Of a stretch of 28,700 bases of DNA, positions 15,528 through 23,720 are shown piece by piece. The position numbers were made by a program, and so were the translations under genes. The notes below the pieces were generated by a model, which made no database searches, was not told the origin of the DNA, and worked only from the letters and a program-made list of their open reading frames with translations. Position 1 is the stretch's first letter. Each line of letters begins with the position of its first letter. Origin of the DNA: an uncultured Oscillospiraceae bacterium (GTDB taxonomy: Bacteria; Bacillota_A; Clostridia; Oscillospirales; Oscillospiraceae); assembly GCA_910579155.1 (NCBI GenBank), contig CAJTTS010000042.1, forward strand, positions 1 to 28,700, given 5' to 3'.

Positions 15528-15977
15528 ATGCGTCAGTTCCAAGGACGGGTGGTATCTCCCGGCAAGCTCACCGCCAAGGCCCTGGTGTCCCACGGGGGGC
15601 TGAATACCCTGGCCTCCTTCCAAAAGGCGCTGCAATTCGGCGATAAAAAGGCCACCTGCGGCGACCAGAACAATCCCGACCTGTACGGCAAGGAGATGGC
15701 GGGCAAGGCGCTGTGCCTGCCCCGGACCATCGGCTCCACCACGGGCGGGCTGGTGCTGTACTGCGCCTGCTCCATGGGCCGCCAGCCGGCGTGTCTGCTG
15801 TTTTCCGAGCCCATCGATTCCCTGGCCGCCGCCGGGGCGGTGCTGGCCGACGTGTGGCTGGAGGGGGAGCATACCGCCATGCCCGTGGTGGACAGCCTGG
15901 GGGAGGAATTTTTGGATTACGTACAGGACAATATGACCGTCAACGTGCTGCCCGACGGCGTGGTCCAAGTCATCTGA
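15528..15977 (+). CDS. Aconitase X swivel (small) subunit, DUF126-type
   Basis: A 149-residue partner of the large subunit. In split aconitase X enzymes this swivelling beta-domain closes over the active site. The sequence shows the family pattern: ALVSHGGLN near residue 22, GKALCLPRTIGSTTGGLVL (about 57-75) with its glycine/serine-rich loop, then the AAAGAVLADVW region. The gene begins one base after the upstream stop, so the two are almost certainly translated together in equal amounts. Separate subunits, rather than one fused chain, resemble the archaeal type and some bacterial ones. Confidence 0.9.
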   Translation: MRQFQGRVVSPGKLTAKALVSHGGLNTLASFQKALQFGDKKATCGDQNNPDLYGKEMAGKALCLPRTIGSTTGGLVLYCACSMGRQPACLLFSEPIDSLAAAGAVLADVWLEGEHTAMPVVDSLGEEFLDYVQDNMTVNVLPDGVVQVI

Positions 15978-15989
15978 CGGGAGGCGCCC

Positions 15990-16748
15990 ATGTCGATTTT
16001 ATCACAATTGAACGGCCCCGCCGTGTATGCCGTGTGCGGCGGCATCGTGGCCTTTGTGGCGGTGGTGTGCGTGGTGTTCATGGTCCGGGCCTGGCGGGCC
16101 GGGGTGGCCCTGGGTATGGACAAGGCGAAGATGCGCCGGGTTATTACGTCCAGCGTCACCTTCACCATCCTGCCCAGCGTGGGCATTCTGCTGGGCGTGA
16201 TCGCCCTGTCCGGCAGCCTGGGCACTCCCTGGCCCTGGCTGCGGCTGAGCGTGGTGGGGGCGCTGCACTACGAGACCCAGGTGGCCCAGACCGCCGCCGA
16301 GCAGGTGGGCATGTCCTCCCTGTCCGCCGCCGAGATGACCCCCCAGGCCTTTACCACTATCGCCCTGCTCATGAGCGTGTGCATCATGTGGGGGATGCTG
16401 CTGTCCACCCTGTTCAGCAAGCGGTATCTGAAGAAGCTGGGTGGCGGTGGTAAATCCTCCGGAGGCGGAGTGGCCGCGGGCTTCGGCGACCGGGCCATGA
16501 CCGCCATGTTTATCGGCCTGATCTGCACCTACCTGGGCAGCTATATCGGCGCCTTCGTGTCGGGTGGCCGCTTTCCCTTCAACGGCGACTGGTCGCCGCT
16601 GGCGGTGGCGGGGGTGTCCGCCCTGACCATGGCGGGGTGCGTATATCTCTCTGAGAAAAAGGGCATGGCCTGGGTGGAGAGCTTCTCCATCGCGGGCAGT
16701 ATGCTGGTGGGCATGGCCGCGGCGGTGCTGCTGCGGCTGTGGGTGTAG
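15990..16748 (+). CDS. DUF5058-like multi-pass membrane protein
   Basis: Hydrophobic protein of 252 residues with about six to seven membrane spans (roughly 10-32, 50-75, 120-142, 165-190, 198-217, 225-250). A glycine-rich cytoplasmic-type loop (GGGGKSSGGG) lies near 155. Length and pattern match what I recall of DUF5058, a family without assigned function found in Clostridia. The ATG follows the small aconitase-X subunit by 12 nt with GGGAGG as ribosome binding site. Its position next to a second small membrane protein and a peptidase suggests one half of a transporter for the operon's substrate. That role is inferred from context only. Confidence 0.75.
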   Translation: MSILSQLNGPAVYAVCGGIVAFVAVVCVVFMVRAWRAGVALGMDKAKMRRVITSSVTFTILPSVGILLGVIALSGSLGTPWPWLRLSVVGALHYETQVAQTAAEQVGMSSLSAAEMTPQAFTTIALLMSVCIMWGMLLSTLFSKRYLKKLGGGGKSSGGGVAAGFGDRAMTAMFIGLICTYLGSYIGAFVSGGRFPFNGDWSPLAVAGVSALTMAGCVYLSEKKGMAWVESFSIAGSMLVGMAAAVLLRLWV

Positions 16749-16763
16749 GAAGGGGGGCGTCAC

Positions 16764-17456
16764 ATGAACGAACAGGACAAACAGGCCGCCTTTGAGCGCT
16801 ACAACGAGCGCACCCACCTCATCGGCCGGGTGGTAAGCGTGGCCACGCTGGTTTTACTGATCGGCGCGCCCTTTGTACTGGGAATCATTCTGGGGGCCAT
16901 GCCCGATGTGGGGGCGGTGGCCAAGGGCTTTGTGTCCGTGGGCCTGGTGTGGATGGTCAGCGGCGTGGCCGAGTACCTGATCTATACCCCCATGCTGGGG
17001 GCCGGGGGCGGATACCTGGCCTTTATCACCGGCAACCTCATCAACATGAAAATCCCCTGCGCCATCAGCGCCCGGGACATGGTGGGGGCCAAGACCGGCA
17101 CGGCGGAGAACGAGGTGATCTCCACCCTGTCCATCGCCGCCTCCTCGCTGGTGACGATTCTGGTACTGGCCCTGGGGGTGTTGCTGCTGGTTCCCCTCCA
17201 GCCCGGGCTCCAGAGCGAGGTGCTCCAGCCCGCTTTCACCAACGTGGTCCCCGCCCTGTTCGGGGCCATGGCGTACAAGTATTTCCGGGGCAGTATGCAC
17301 ATCGCCGCCGTCCCGCTGGCGGTCATGAGCCTGCTGTTTATGCTGGTTCCCGGCCTCACCGGCTCCACCAGTTTTATGATTATTCCCAGCGGGGCCATGG
17401 CCATCGCCATCACATGGGTCCTATATCGCCGCGAAAGGAAGTCAAGCGAGAAATGA
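16764..17456 (+). CDS. Multi-pass membrane protein of unknown function, probable partner of the DUF5058-like protein
   Basis: A 230-residue protein with about six membrane spans and a short charged N-terminus. The most distinctive stretch is near residues 75-120: GAGGGYLAFITGNLIN, then KIPCAISARDM and GAKTGTAENE, a polar, glycine-rich segment between spans that could be a substrate or ion path. I do not recognise the family. It begins 15 nt after the DUF5058-like gene behind GGAAGGGGGG and overlaps the following peptidase gene by 4 nt (ATGA), which implies coupled translation. A two-subunit transporter with its upstream neighbour is the simplest reading. Confidence 0.7.
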   Translation: MNEQDKQAAFERYNERTHLIGRVVSVATLVLLIGAPFVLGIILGAMPDVGAVAKGFVSVGLVWMVSGVAEYLIYTPMLGAGGGYLAFITGNLINMKIPCAISARDMVGAKTGTAENEVISTLSIAASSLVTILVLALGVLLLVPLQPGLQSEVLQPAFTNVVPALFGAMAYKYFRGSMHIAAVPLAVMSLLFMLVPGLTGSTSFMIIPSGAMAIAITWVLYRRERKSSEK

Positions 17457-19063
17457 AAAAACGACACAAGCGCATGTTGGCGGCAATGGCCGCGAAAAAG
17501 GCGGGAGAGGTGCTTTTGGACAGGGTGGAAACCCGGAAAGCGCCCTTGACCGGCGGGAAGTCCGGGCCGTCCCGCCGGGACCGCCGTCCCGAGCCGGAAC
17601 CGCCCAAGCAGTGCCCCTATGCCAAGGCGGCCAGGACCGCGCTGGCCGGTGTGGGCGTCGGGTTGGGGGCAGCCCTGGGCGCGGCGGTGTTACATGCCGC
17701 CCTCACCCCCCGAAAAAAGTCGGAGTATGTCCCCCAGCCGGACAACCGGTCCACCGGCTACGCCCAGAAGCTGTCCGCCATGGTGCAGTGCGACACCACC
17801 TCCCACGCGGGAGTGGCGGAGACAGAGAAGTTCCTGGCCTTCCACAAGGAGCTGGAGCGGCTGTTCCCCCTGGTCCACCGGGACCTGGAAAAGACCGTCA
17901 TCGACGGCAACCTGCTCTTCCGCTGGAAGGGCAGGACGAATGGGGACCCCATCGTGCTCATGAGCCACCAGGACGTGGTGCCCGCCGAGGGCGAGTGGCT
18001 CCACCCGCCCTTCTCCGGGGCCATTGTGGACGGCAAGGTATGGGGCCGGGGGGCCTTTGACACCAAGGCGTCCCTGATGGCGTTCTTCCAGGCGGTGGAG
18101 GAGCTGCTGGCTGAGGGCTACGTACCCCAATGCGATGTGTATCTGGCGTCCTCCTGCACCGAGGAGTGGACGGGGGACGGCGCGCCCAAGCTGGTGGCGG
18201 AGCTCCAGCGCCGTGGGGTGCGCCCCTTCCTGGTCATCGACGAGGGGGGCGGCATCATCACCGACCCCATCGGCGGGGTCAAGGGCAATTTTGCCATGGT
18301 GGGCGTCTTCGAGAAGGGCAAGGCGGACGTGCGTTTCACCGCCCGCAGCTCCGGCGGCCACGCCAGCGCCCCAGGGAAGGGCACCCCCATCGCCCGGCTG
18401 TCCGCCTTTGTCAACGAGGTGGAGAGCAAGCCTCCCTTCCGGCGCAAGTTCCTCCCGGAGGTCAAGGCCATGTTCCGGCGGCTGTCCCCCTACGCCCCCT
18501 TCCACCTGCGGCTGGTGATGGGTAACCTGTGGCTGTTTGGCCCGGTGATGAAACAGGTCATGCCCGCCATATCTGCCCAGGCGGCGGCCATGCTCCAGAC
18601 CACCATCGCCTTCACCATGCAGTCCGGGTCGGACGCTTGCAACGTGCTGCCCCAGGAGGCCAGCGTCAGCGCCAACATGCGCTTCATCCCCCATCAGGGC
18701 GAGCGGGCGAGCCTGGACCTGATCCGGGAGGTGGCGGCGAAATACAGCCTGGAGATGGAGATCATGCACTCCAGCGACTACACCCAGCCCGTGGATATCA
18801 GGGGCGAGGCGTTCCGGCAGGTGGAGCGGGTTATCGGAAACACCTTTCCCGGCCTGCCGGTGTGCCCCTACGTGATGACCGGGGCCACCGACGCCAGCTT
18901 CTACCAGGCCATCTGCGACAACTGCATCCGGTTCGCCCCGGTGGTGGCCGGACCGGAGCAGATGAAGGGGATGCACGGCCTGAACGAGACCATGGGGGTG
19001 GACTGCCTGCCCGGGGCGGTAGACTTCTACAAGAACCTGATCCGCGCTCAGCAGGGGCGGTAA
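17453..19063 (+). CDS. Membrane-anchored M20-family zinc metallopeptidase (CPS1-like)
   Basis: Protein of 536 residues: a basic, Pro-rich N-terminal region, one probable membrane span at about 60-82 (ARTALAGVGVGLGAALG), then a full M20 domain. Metal ligands and catalytic residues are in place: His172-x-Asp174 (SHQD), Asp203 (GRGAFD), Glu237-Glu238 (TEEW), Asp263 (DEGG) and His508 (MHG). M20 enzymes cleave dipeptides or N-acyl amino acids; the CPS1-like subgroup is often membrane-bound. The ATG at 17453 overlaps the preceding stop by 4 nt. As last gene of the operon it may release the true substrate of the aconitase X from a peptide or N-acyl form. Substrate unknown. Confidence 0.9.
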   Translation: MKKRHKRMLAAMAAKKAGEVLLDRVETRKAPLTGGKSGPSRRDRRPEPEPPKQCPYAKAARTALAGVGVGLGAALGAAVLHAALTPRKKSEYVPQPDNRSTGYAQKLSAMVQCDTTSHAGVAETEKFLAFHKELERLFPLVHRDLEKTVIDGNLLFRWKGRTNGDPIVLMSHQDVVPAEGEWLHPPFSGAIVDGKVWGRGAFDTKASLMAFFQAVEELLAEGYVPQCDVYLASSCTEEWTGDGAPKLVAELQRRGVRPFLVIDEGGGIITDPIGGVKGNFAMVGVFEKGKADVRFTARSSGGHASAPGKGTPIARLSAFVNEVESKPPFRRKFLPEVKAMFRRLSPYAPFHLRLVMGNLWLFGPVMKQVMPAISAQAAAMLQTTIAFTMQSGSDACNVLPQEASVSANMRFIPHQGERASLDLIREVAAKYSLEMEIMHSSDYTQPVDIRGEAFRQVERVIGNTFPGLPVCPYVMTGATDASFYQAICDNCIRFAPVVAGPEQMKGMHGLNETMGVDCLPGAVDFYKNLIRAQQGR

Positions 19064-19125
19064 GCTCAGCGGCTTGAGTGGCGGGGCGGGCCCCCGCCCT
19101 GCCTCGTACCGCGCCCCTGCAGGGA

Positions 19126-19240
19126 GGAGGGGAGGCGCCCTCTCTTTTTGGGGACGACTCGAACAGGACATGCAGAAAGAAATAGGTTTCTGCCCGACCT
19201 GGTATGAACTGTCCCCAAAAAGAGAGGGCGCCTTCCCTCC
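19126..19240. repeat. Palindromic element with ~30-bp inverted arms
   Basis: The left arm 19126-19155 and right arm 19211-19240 are inverted copies differing at one position; the inner 23 bp (19133-19155 with 19211-19233) are perfect. The 55-nt centre has its own hairpin, GCAGAAA (19172-19178) with TTTCTGC (19187-19193). A further GC hairpin, GGCGGGG/CCCCGCC, lies just upstream at 19080-19098. Translations in all frames look non-coding. It resembles a dispersed palindromic repeat or MITE-like unit. It could also end transcription of the operon, though it lacks a T-run. Confidence 0.85.
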
Positions 19241-19317
19241 CCAAACGTTCCCGGTTTGAGCTGTCCCCCCGTCAAAGAGGGGCGCTCTTTCGTCCGCGCC
19301 AATCGGTTGCTATGGCA

Positions 19318-19352
19318 ACTGTCCGGCACAGTGTGCCGGACAGTCTTTTTTT
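19318..19352 (+). terminator. Rho-independent terminator of the aconitase-X operon
   Basis: A perfect 13-bp inverted repeat (ACTGTCCGGCACA 19318-19330 with 19332-19344) followed by CTTTTTTT. Confidence 0.93.
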
Positions 19353-19394
19353 GACGGACCGGCCAATCTTAAAGAACAAATTTTCGATTTTGAC

Positions 19395-19423
19395 TGGAAT
19401 TTCCGGCGAAGGTGTGCTAATAT
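19395..19423 (+). promoter_or_regulatory. Promoter of uppP-ftsK
   Basis: TAATAT (19418-19423) preceded directly by TGC gives an extended -10 box; a weak -35 TGGAAT (19395-19400) lies 17 bp upstream. Confidence 0.5.
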
Positions 19424-19487
19424 ATTATATTGACTTTGTATCGCCCGTCTCACGAACCGGGCGGCTATGATAAATGAGGTGAGCGCG

Positions 19488-20342
19488 TTGAAATTCTGGA
19501 TGGCTATTGTGCTGGGCGTCGTGCAGGGGGTGGCGGAGTTTCTGCCGATCTCCAGCTCGGGGCATCTGTCGCTGCTGCAATATTTCTTCCGCATCGAGGA
19601 GCCGGATACCCTGTATAACATCCTGCTCCACTTCGCTACGCTGGTGGCGGTATGCGTTGTGTATTGGCAGGACATCGCGGATATGATCGTGGAATTTTTC
19701 CGGGGCGCTGCCGCCCTGGCCACGGGGAGCCGGGATCGCGGCAATCCGCCGGAGGCCCGGCGGCTGGTGCTGCTGCTGATCGTGGGCACCCTGCCCCTGT
19801 TTCTGGTGCTGCCCTTCGACGACTTCGTGGAGGGGTTGGGCGGCAGCCCGCTGTTTGTGTCCGTCATGCTGCTGGTGACGGGGTGCATCCTGTTCCTGTC
19901 CGACCGCTACGGTGGCGGGAGGAAAAACGGCCGCACCGCCACGGTGAAGGACGCGCTGCTGGTGGGCCTAGCCCAGGGGATGGCCACCATCCCCGGCCTG
20001 TCCCGCTCCGGCACCACCATCTCCGCCGGGATGGCCCTGGGCTTTAACCGGAATTTCGCCGTGCGCTACTCCTTCCTGCTGTCCCTGCCCGCTGTGCTGG
20101 GGGCTACGCTGCTGAAGGTGGTCAAGGTGGTGAAGGCCGGGGCCTTTGACGTTGAACTGCTGCCCATGTACCTCGCCGGCATGGTTGTCGCCGGGGTGGT
20201 GGGTTACTTCTCCATCTCTCTGGTGAAGCTGCTGGCCAGCAAGGGCAAATTCGGCAACTTCGCCTATTACTGCTGGATCGTGGGCGCGGTGTCCCTCATC
20301 GCCTGCTTTGTGCTCCCGATGCTCACCCCCGCGGCATCCTGA
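19488..20342 (+). CDS. uppP: Undecaprenyl-diphosphatase (UppP/BacA)
   Basis: Integral membrane phosphatase that converts undecaprenyl diphosphate to the monophosphate, recycling the lipid carrier for cell-wall synthesis; it also gives bacitracin resistance. The 284-residue protein carries both family motifs: EFLPISSSGHLS (residues 17-28) and PGLSRSGTTIS near 170, with about eight membrane spans. Start: TTG at 19488 has GAGGTGA 5 nt upstream and gives the usual N-terminus (KFWMAIVLGVVQG); an ATG at 19467 has no ribosome binding site. It stands 18 nt before the FtsK gene, probably in one transcript. Confidence 0.95.
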   Translation: MKFWMAIVLGVVQGVAEFLPISSSGHLSLLQYFFRIEEPDTLYNILLHFATLVAVCVVYWQDIADMIVEFFRGAAALATGSRDRGNPPEARRLVLLLIVGTLPLFLVLPFDDFVEGLGGSPLFVSVMLLVTGCILFLSDRYGGGRKNGRTATVKDALLVGLAQGMATIPGLSRSGTTISAGMALGFNRNFAVRYSFLLSLPAVLGATLLKVVKVVKAGAFDVELLPMYLAGMVVAGVVGYFSISLVKLLASKGKFGNFAYYCWIVGAVSLIACFVLPMLTPAAS

Positions 20343-20360
20343 AACAGGAGGATTCCTGAC

Positions 20361-23165
20361 ATGGCTTCCACACAAAAGAGAAACACCAATTCCGGCGGCG
20401 GTTCCACAGGCCGCTCGTCCTCCTCATCCAAAAGCGGCGGCAAGCGGGCATCCTCCGGGTCCTCCCGGTCGTCGTCCGCATCCAAAAGCCGCGCCTCCCG
20501 CAGGTCCGCCCCCCAGAAGAAGCCCTACCGCCGGGAGGCGGGGGGCGCGGTATGCCTGCTGCTGGCTTTGTTCAGCGCCATCGGCTACTTTAAGACCGAG
20601 GAAGGGGCGGTTATCGCCCTGTTCTGCGACCTGTTAAAGGGCCTGGTGGGCTACGGCTTCTATATCGCCCCGCCCATGCTGCTGGCGGCGGCGATGGTGC
20701 TGCTGCTCCACCGGGGTCGCCCCGTCCGGCTGCGCACGGCGGGGGCACTGACCCTGCCTGTGCTGGCGGGGGCGCTGCTCCACCTGCTGCTGTGTAAGGC
20801 TGAGTACGAGGGGGGGCTGTCCCTGGTGGGCCAATTGTGGCTGGACGGCAGGGCTATGGCCTCCGGCGGCGTGGTCAGCGGCCTCATTGCCATGGCCTTC
20901 CGCTACGCCTTCACCACGGTGGGGGCGGTGGTGGTCCTGGTGGTGCTGGGCGCGGCGGCGGCGCTGTGCGCCCTGCGGCTGGCCCCTGCGGACATCCTGG
21001 ACTACTTCCGGCAGCAGCGGGAGAACCGCCCGGAATACGACCCGGACGACTACCCAGAGGAGCGGCCCCGCAAGAGGGCCAAAAAAGACCCGGAGGCCGC
21101 GCCCGCCCCCCGACGGAAAAATCCCACCGCCATTGACATCCCGGTGGACGACGGCCCCTTGCTGGCGAAAAAGCCCACAACCCCCGTGACCACCGTGCGG
21201 AAAAAATCCTTTTTCGACAAGGTGGCGGGGGTGGCCGCCCCCGGGGAAGGGGACAATCCCCAGCCCATCCTGGAGGAGGAGCCGCCGGAGTACGAGGACG
21301 TGCCCGAGCTGCGCCCCATGAAGGAGCCGCCCCGCACGCCCAAGCCGGACCCTGCGGCCCCGCCCCCGTCGTCGGTGGATGACTTGCTGCCTCCCCCCGC
21401 CCCCACGCCCCTCCGGGAGGAATCCACACCGCCCCTTGCGGCACCGGAGGAGCCCGCGCCGTCTCCCGCCGCTCAGCCTGACCCGGTGCCGCCCCCGGTG
21501 ATCCGGGAGCCGGAGGTCCCCAAAGCCGCCCCAAAACCGTCCAAGGAGGAGGAGCGGGCCCAGATACAGCAGGAGCTGGCCCGGGAAATCGAGGCGGGCA
21601 TGGAGCAGGACGCTCCCGCCTACCGCTATCCCCCCGTATCCCTGCTCAACCAGGGTGGGGGAGGCAATGTTGCGGCAGCGGACAACGAGCTGCGCGCCAA
21701 CCAGCAGCGCCTCCAGGATGCGCTCCAGTCCTTCGGGGTAAGCGCCCGCATCGTCAATGTCATACGGGGTCCCTCCATCACCCGGTATGAACTGGAGCTG
21801 GACCAGGGGGTAAAGCTGAACAAGATCACCAACCTGTCCGGAGACATCGCCTTGGCTCTGGGAGCCTCCGCCGTCCGGGTGGCCCCCATCCCGGACAAGA
21901 TATCCACCGTGGGCATTGAGGTGCCCAACCGCCACAAGAGCATGGTGTGCGTCCGGGATATCCTGTCCTCCAAGGCCTTCACCGATAACCCCTCCAAGGT
22001 GGCCTTTGCCGTGGGCAAGGACATCAGTGGCAACCCCATTGTGGGCAACATCGCCAAGCTGCCCCATATGCTGATCGCCGGCACCACCGGTTCCGGCAAG
22101 TCGGTGTGCACCAACTCCCTCATCATTTCCCTGCTGTACAAGGCCACGCCGGAGGAGGTCCGTCTCATCATGGTGGACCCCAAAATGGTGGAGCTGAGCA
22201 TCTACAACGGCATTCCCCACCTGCTGATTCCCGTGGTTACCGACCCCAAGAAGGCCGCCGGGGCCCTCCAGTGGGCGGTGAGCGAGATGATGAAGCGCTA
22301 CCAAAAGTTCTCTGAGGTGGGGGCCAGGGACCTGGCCACCTACAACGACCGTGCCCGGAAGCAGGAGGACTTGGAGACCATGCCTCAGATCGTGATCGTG
22401 ATCGACGAGCTGGCCGATTTGATGCTGGTGGCCGCCAAGGAGGTGGAGGAGTCCATCTGCCGGGTGGCCCAGATGGGCCGCGCGTCGGGCATGCACCTGA
22501 TTATCGCCACCCAGAGTCCCCGTGCCGACGTCATCACCGGCCTGATGAAGGCCAACATCCCCAGCCGGATTGCGCTGGCGGTGGCCTCCAGCCTGGAGTC
22601 CCGCATCATTCTGGACACCACCGGGGCGGAAAAGCTGGTGGGACAGGGCGATATGCTGTACGCCCCCTTGGGCCAGGACAAGCTGCGCGTCCAAGGCTGT
22701 TTCATCACGGACGAGGAGCGGGCCAATGTGGTGGACTTCATCAAGGAGGGCGCGTCCGCCCAGTACGACGAGTCCGTCATGCACGAGATTGAGAAGAATG
22801 CCGAGGACAAGGAAAAGGCCGCCAAAGGCGTGGGCGGCTCCGATCCCAGCGGCGGCAGCGACTACGACGAGCTGCTCCCCGCCGCCATTGATGTGGTTCT
22901 GGAGGGGGGACAGGCCTCCGTGTCCATGCTCCAGCGGCGGTTAAAGGTAGGCTATGGCCGCGCCGCCCGCCTGGTGGACCAGATGGAGGAGATCGGGGTG
23001 GTGGGCCCCTTTGAAGGCTCCAAGCCCCGGGAGGTGCTCATCACCAAGGAGCAGTGGGCGGAGATGCAGTACAAGCGGGGCATGACGCCCTCCGTGCCCG
23101 ACGAGCTGCCCTTTGAGGGGGACGCGGTGCCCCAGGAGCGGGACACGCCGCCTTTTGATGGATAA
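20361..23165 (+). CDS. DNA translocase FtsK/SpoIIIE
   Basis: Septum-bound ATPase that pumps DNA through the closing division or sporulation septum. The 934-residue protein has a Ser/Lys-rich N-terminus (1-55), about four membrane spans (60-215), a long Pro/Glu-rich linker (220-400), then the motor: Walker A GTTGSGKS (574-581) and Walker B IVIVIDE (677-683), followed by the RecA-like core motifs (ATQSPRADVITG). The C-terminal gamma winged-helix domain (about 835-905, with SMLQRRLKVGYGRAARL) recognises orienting DNA sequences. AGGAGG lies 8 nt before the ATG. It may serve both vegetative chromosome segregation (FtsK/SftA) and forespore packing (SpoIIIE); sequence alone does not separate these. 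Confidence 0.95.
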   Translation: MASTQKRNTNSGGGSTGRSSSSSKSGGKRASSGSSRSSSASKSRASRRSAPQKKPYRREAGGAVCLLLALFSAIGYFKTEEGAVIALFCDLLKGLVGYGFYIAPPMLLAAAMVLLLHRGRPVRLRTAGALTLPVLAGALLHLLLCKAEYEGGLSLVGQLWLDGRAMASGGVVSGLIAMAFRYAFTTVGAVVVLVVLGAAAALCALRLAPADILDYFRQQRENRPEYDPDDYPEERPRKRAKKDPEAAPAPRRKNPTAIDIPVDDGPLLAKKPTTPVTTVRKKSFFDKVAGVAAPGEGDNPQPILEEEPPEYEDVPELRPMKEPPRTPKPDPAAPPPSSVDDLLPPPAPTPLREESTPPLAAPEEPAPSPAAQPDPVPPPVIREPEVPKAAPKPSKEEERAQIQQELAREIEAGMEQDAPAYRYPPVSLLNQGGGGNVAAADNELRANQQRLQDALQSFGVSARIVNVIRGPSITRYELELDQGVKLNKITNLSGDIALALGASAVRVAPIPDKISTVGIEVPNRHKSMVCVRDILSSKAFTDNPSKVAFAVGKDISGNPIVGNIAKLPHMLIAGTTGSGKSVCTNSLIISLLYKATPEEVRLIMVDPKMVELSIYNGIPHLLIPVVTDPKKAAGALQWAVSEMMKRYQKFSEVGARDLATYNDRARKQEDLETMPQIVIVIDELADLMLVAAKEVEESICRVAQMGRASGMHLIIATQSPRADVITGLMKANIPSRIALAVASSLESRIILDTTGAEKLVGQGDMLYAPLGQDKLRVQGCFITDEERANVVDFIKEGASAQYDESVMHEIEKNAEDKEKAAKGVGGSDPSGGSDYDELLPAAIDVVLEGGQASVSMLQRRLKVGYGRAARLVDQMEEIGVVGPFEGSKPREVLITKEQWAEMQYKRGMTPSVPDELPFEGDAVPQERDTPPFDG

Positions 23166-23268
23166 TTGAAGTGTAATAGGTGCAAAAAAGGAGCCTCCCA
23201 GGCGGGGCAGTTCTCGTAAGGAAGTTGCTCCGCGGCAGTGGCATGAATGGTAAGTTATCTAATTTGGG

Positions 23269-23298
23269 CAGCGTAGCTACGGTTACGCTGTCTTTTTC
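23269..23298 (+). terminator. Probable terminator downstream of ftsK
   Basis: CAGCGTA (23269-23275) pairs with TACGCTG (23284-23290) and is followed by TCTTTTTCTT. It overlaps the end of the recombinase remnant on the other strand. Confidence 0.5.
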
Positions 23299-23535
23299 TT
23301 GCGTTTCTGCATGGCTTTGTAGTCGGCCAAACACTCTTGCTCCAGGTGCTGTCCAAAGCCCGATGGTGCTGTAATAGATGTCTACCCGCTGATACCGCTT
23401 GCCGTCCACCTTTTCTGGCTTGGATACCACAATCTTCTCAATAAATTCGTGGACAATCTCAGGTGTCAACTCGGTCAACCGGGTCACCTGTCTGGCCCGC
23501 TCAATAAACCGTTGCAGGTCAGTGGCTTTACTATG
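23283..23535 (-). pseudogene. Serine recombinase remnant (C-terminal part, DUF4368-like)
   Basis: Minus-strand sequence reads as the C-terminus of a large serine recombinase of the TnpX/Tn916-like resolvase group: FIERARQVTRLTELTPEIV, HEFIEKIVVSKPEK, RYQRVDIYYSTIG. The natural ending continues in a second frame (GFGQHLEQECLADYK...KKTA) to a TAA at 23283-23285, so one extra G in a GGG run near 23345 has shifted the frame. The catalytic N-terminal domain is absent; it is cut off near 23535 by a replication-gene fragment. It is not functional. Confidence 0.75.
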
Positions 23536-23679
23536 GCAGTTTTCCGGGTGGAACGAAACAAGGGCTACACCGTTATGAGCAACCACCATTTACGCAACAA
23601 GGAGCTTTCCTTAAAGGCAAAGGGGCTGTTGTCGCAAATGCTGTCACTCCCCGAAGATTGGGACTATTTCCGCCGCTGA
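23533..23679 (+). pseudogene. Truncated N-terminus of an ICE/plasmid replication-initiator-like protein
   Basis: Begins MAVFRVERNKGYTVMSNHH and continues LRNKELSLKAKGLLSQMLSL, a very characteristic start of helix-turn-helix replication or accessory proteins on conjugative elements and plasmids of Clostridia. Only 48 residues remain: after PEDWDY the similarity ends and a stop follows at 23677-23679, whereas intact relatives run to several hundred residues. It overlaps the beginning of the recombinase remnant on the opposite strand by a few bases. The family assignment is from recall of the N-terminal signature. Confidence 0.7.
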
Positions 23680-23720
23680 ACTGAACAAGTATTTCGGCAA
23701 TGACACCACACCCCGGGAAA

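Noticed and set aside
19066..19329. Small minus-strand gene across the palindromic region
   Set aside because: Its frame is made of the inverted repeats and terminator; similar peptides arise from repeats and no start signal is present.
20634..22784. Very long minus-strand open frame opposite ftsK (also 12188-14035 and 17690-19171 minus)
   Set aside because: These are shadows of GC-rich plus-strand genes: no ribosome binding sites, His/Gly/Arg-rich translations, no domains, and full overlap with well-supported genes.
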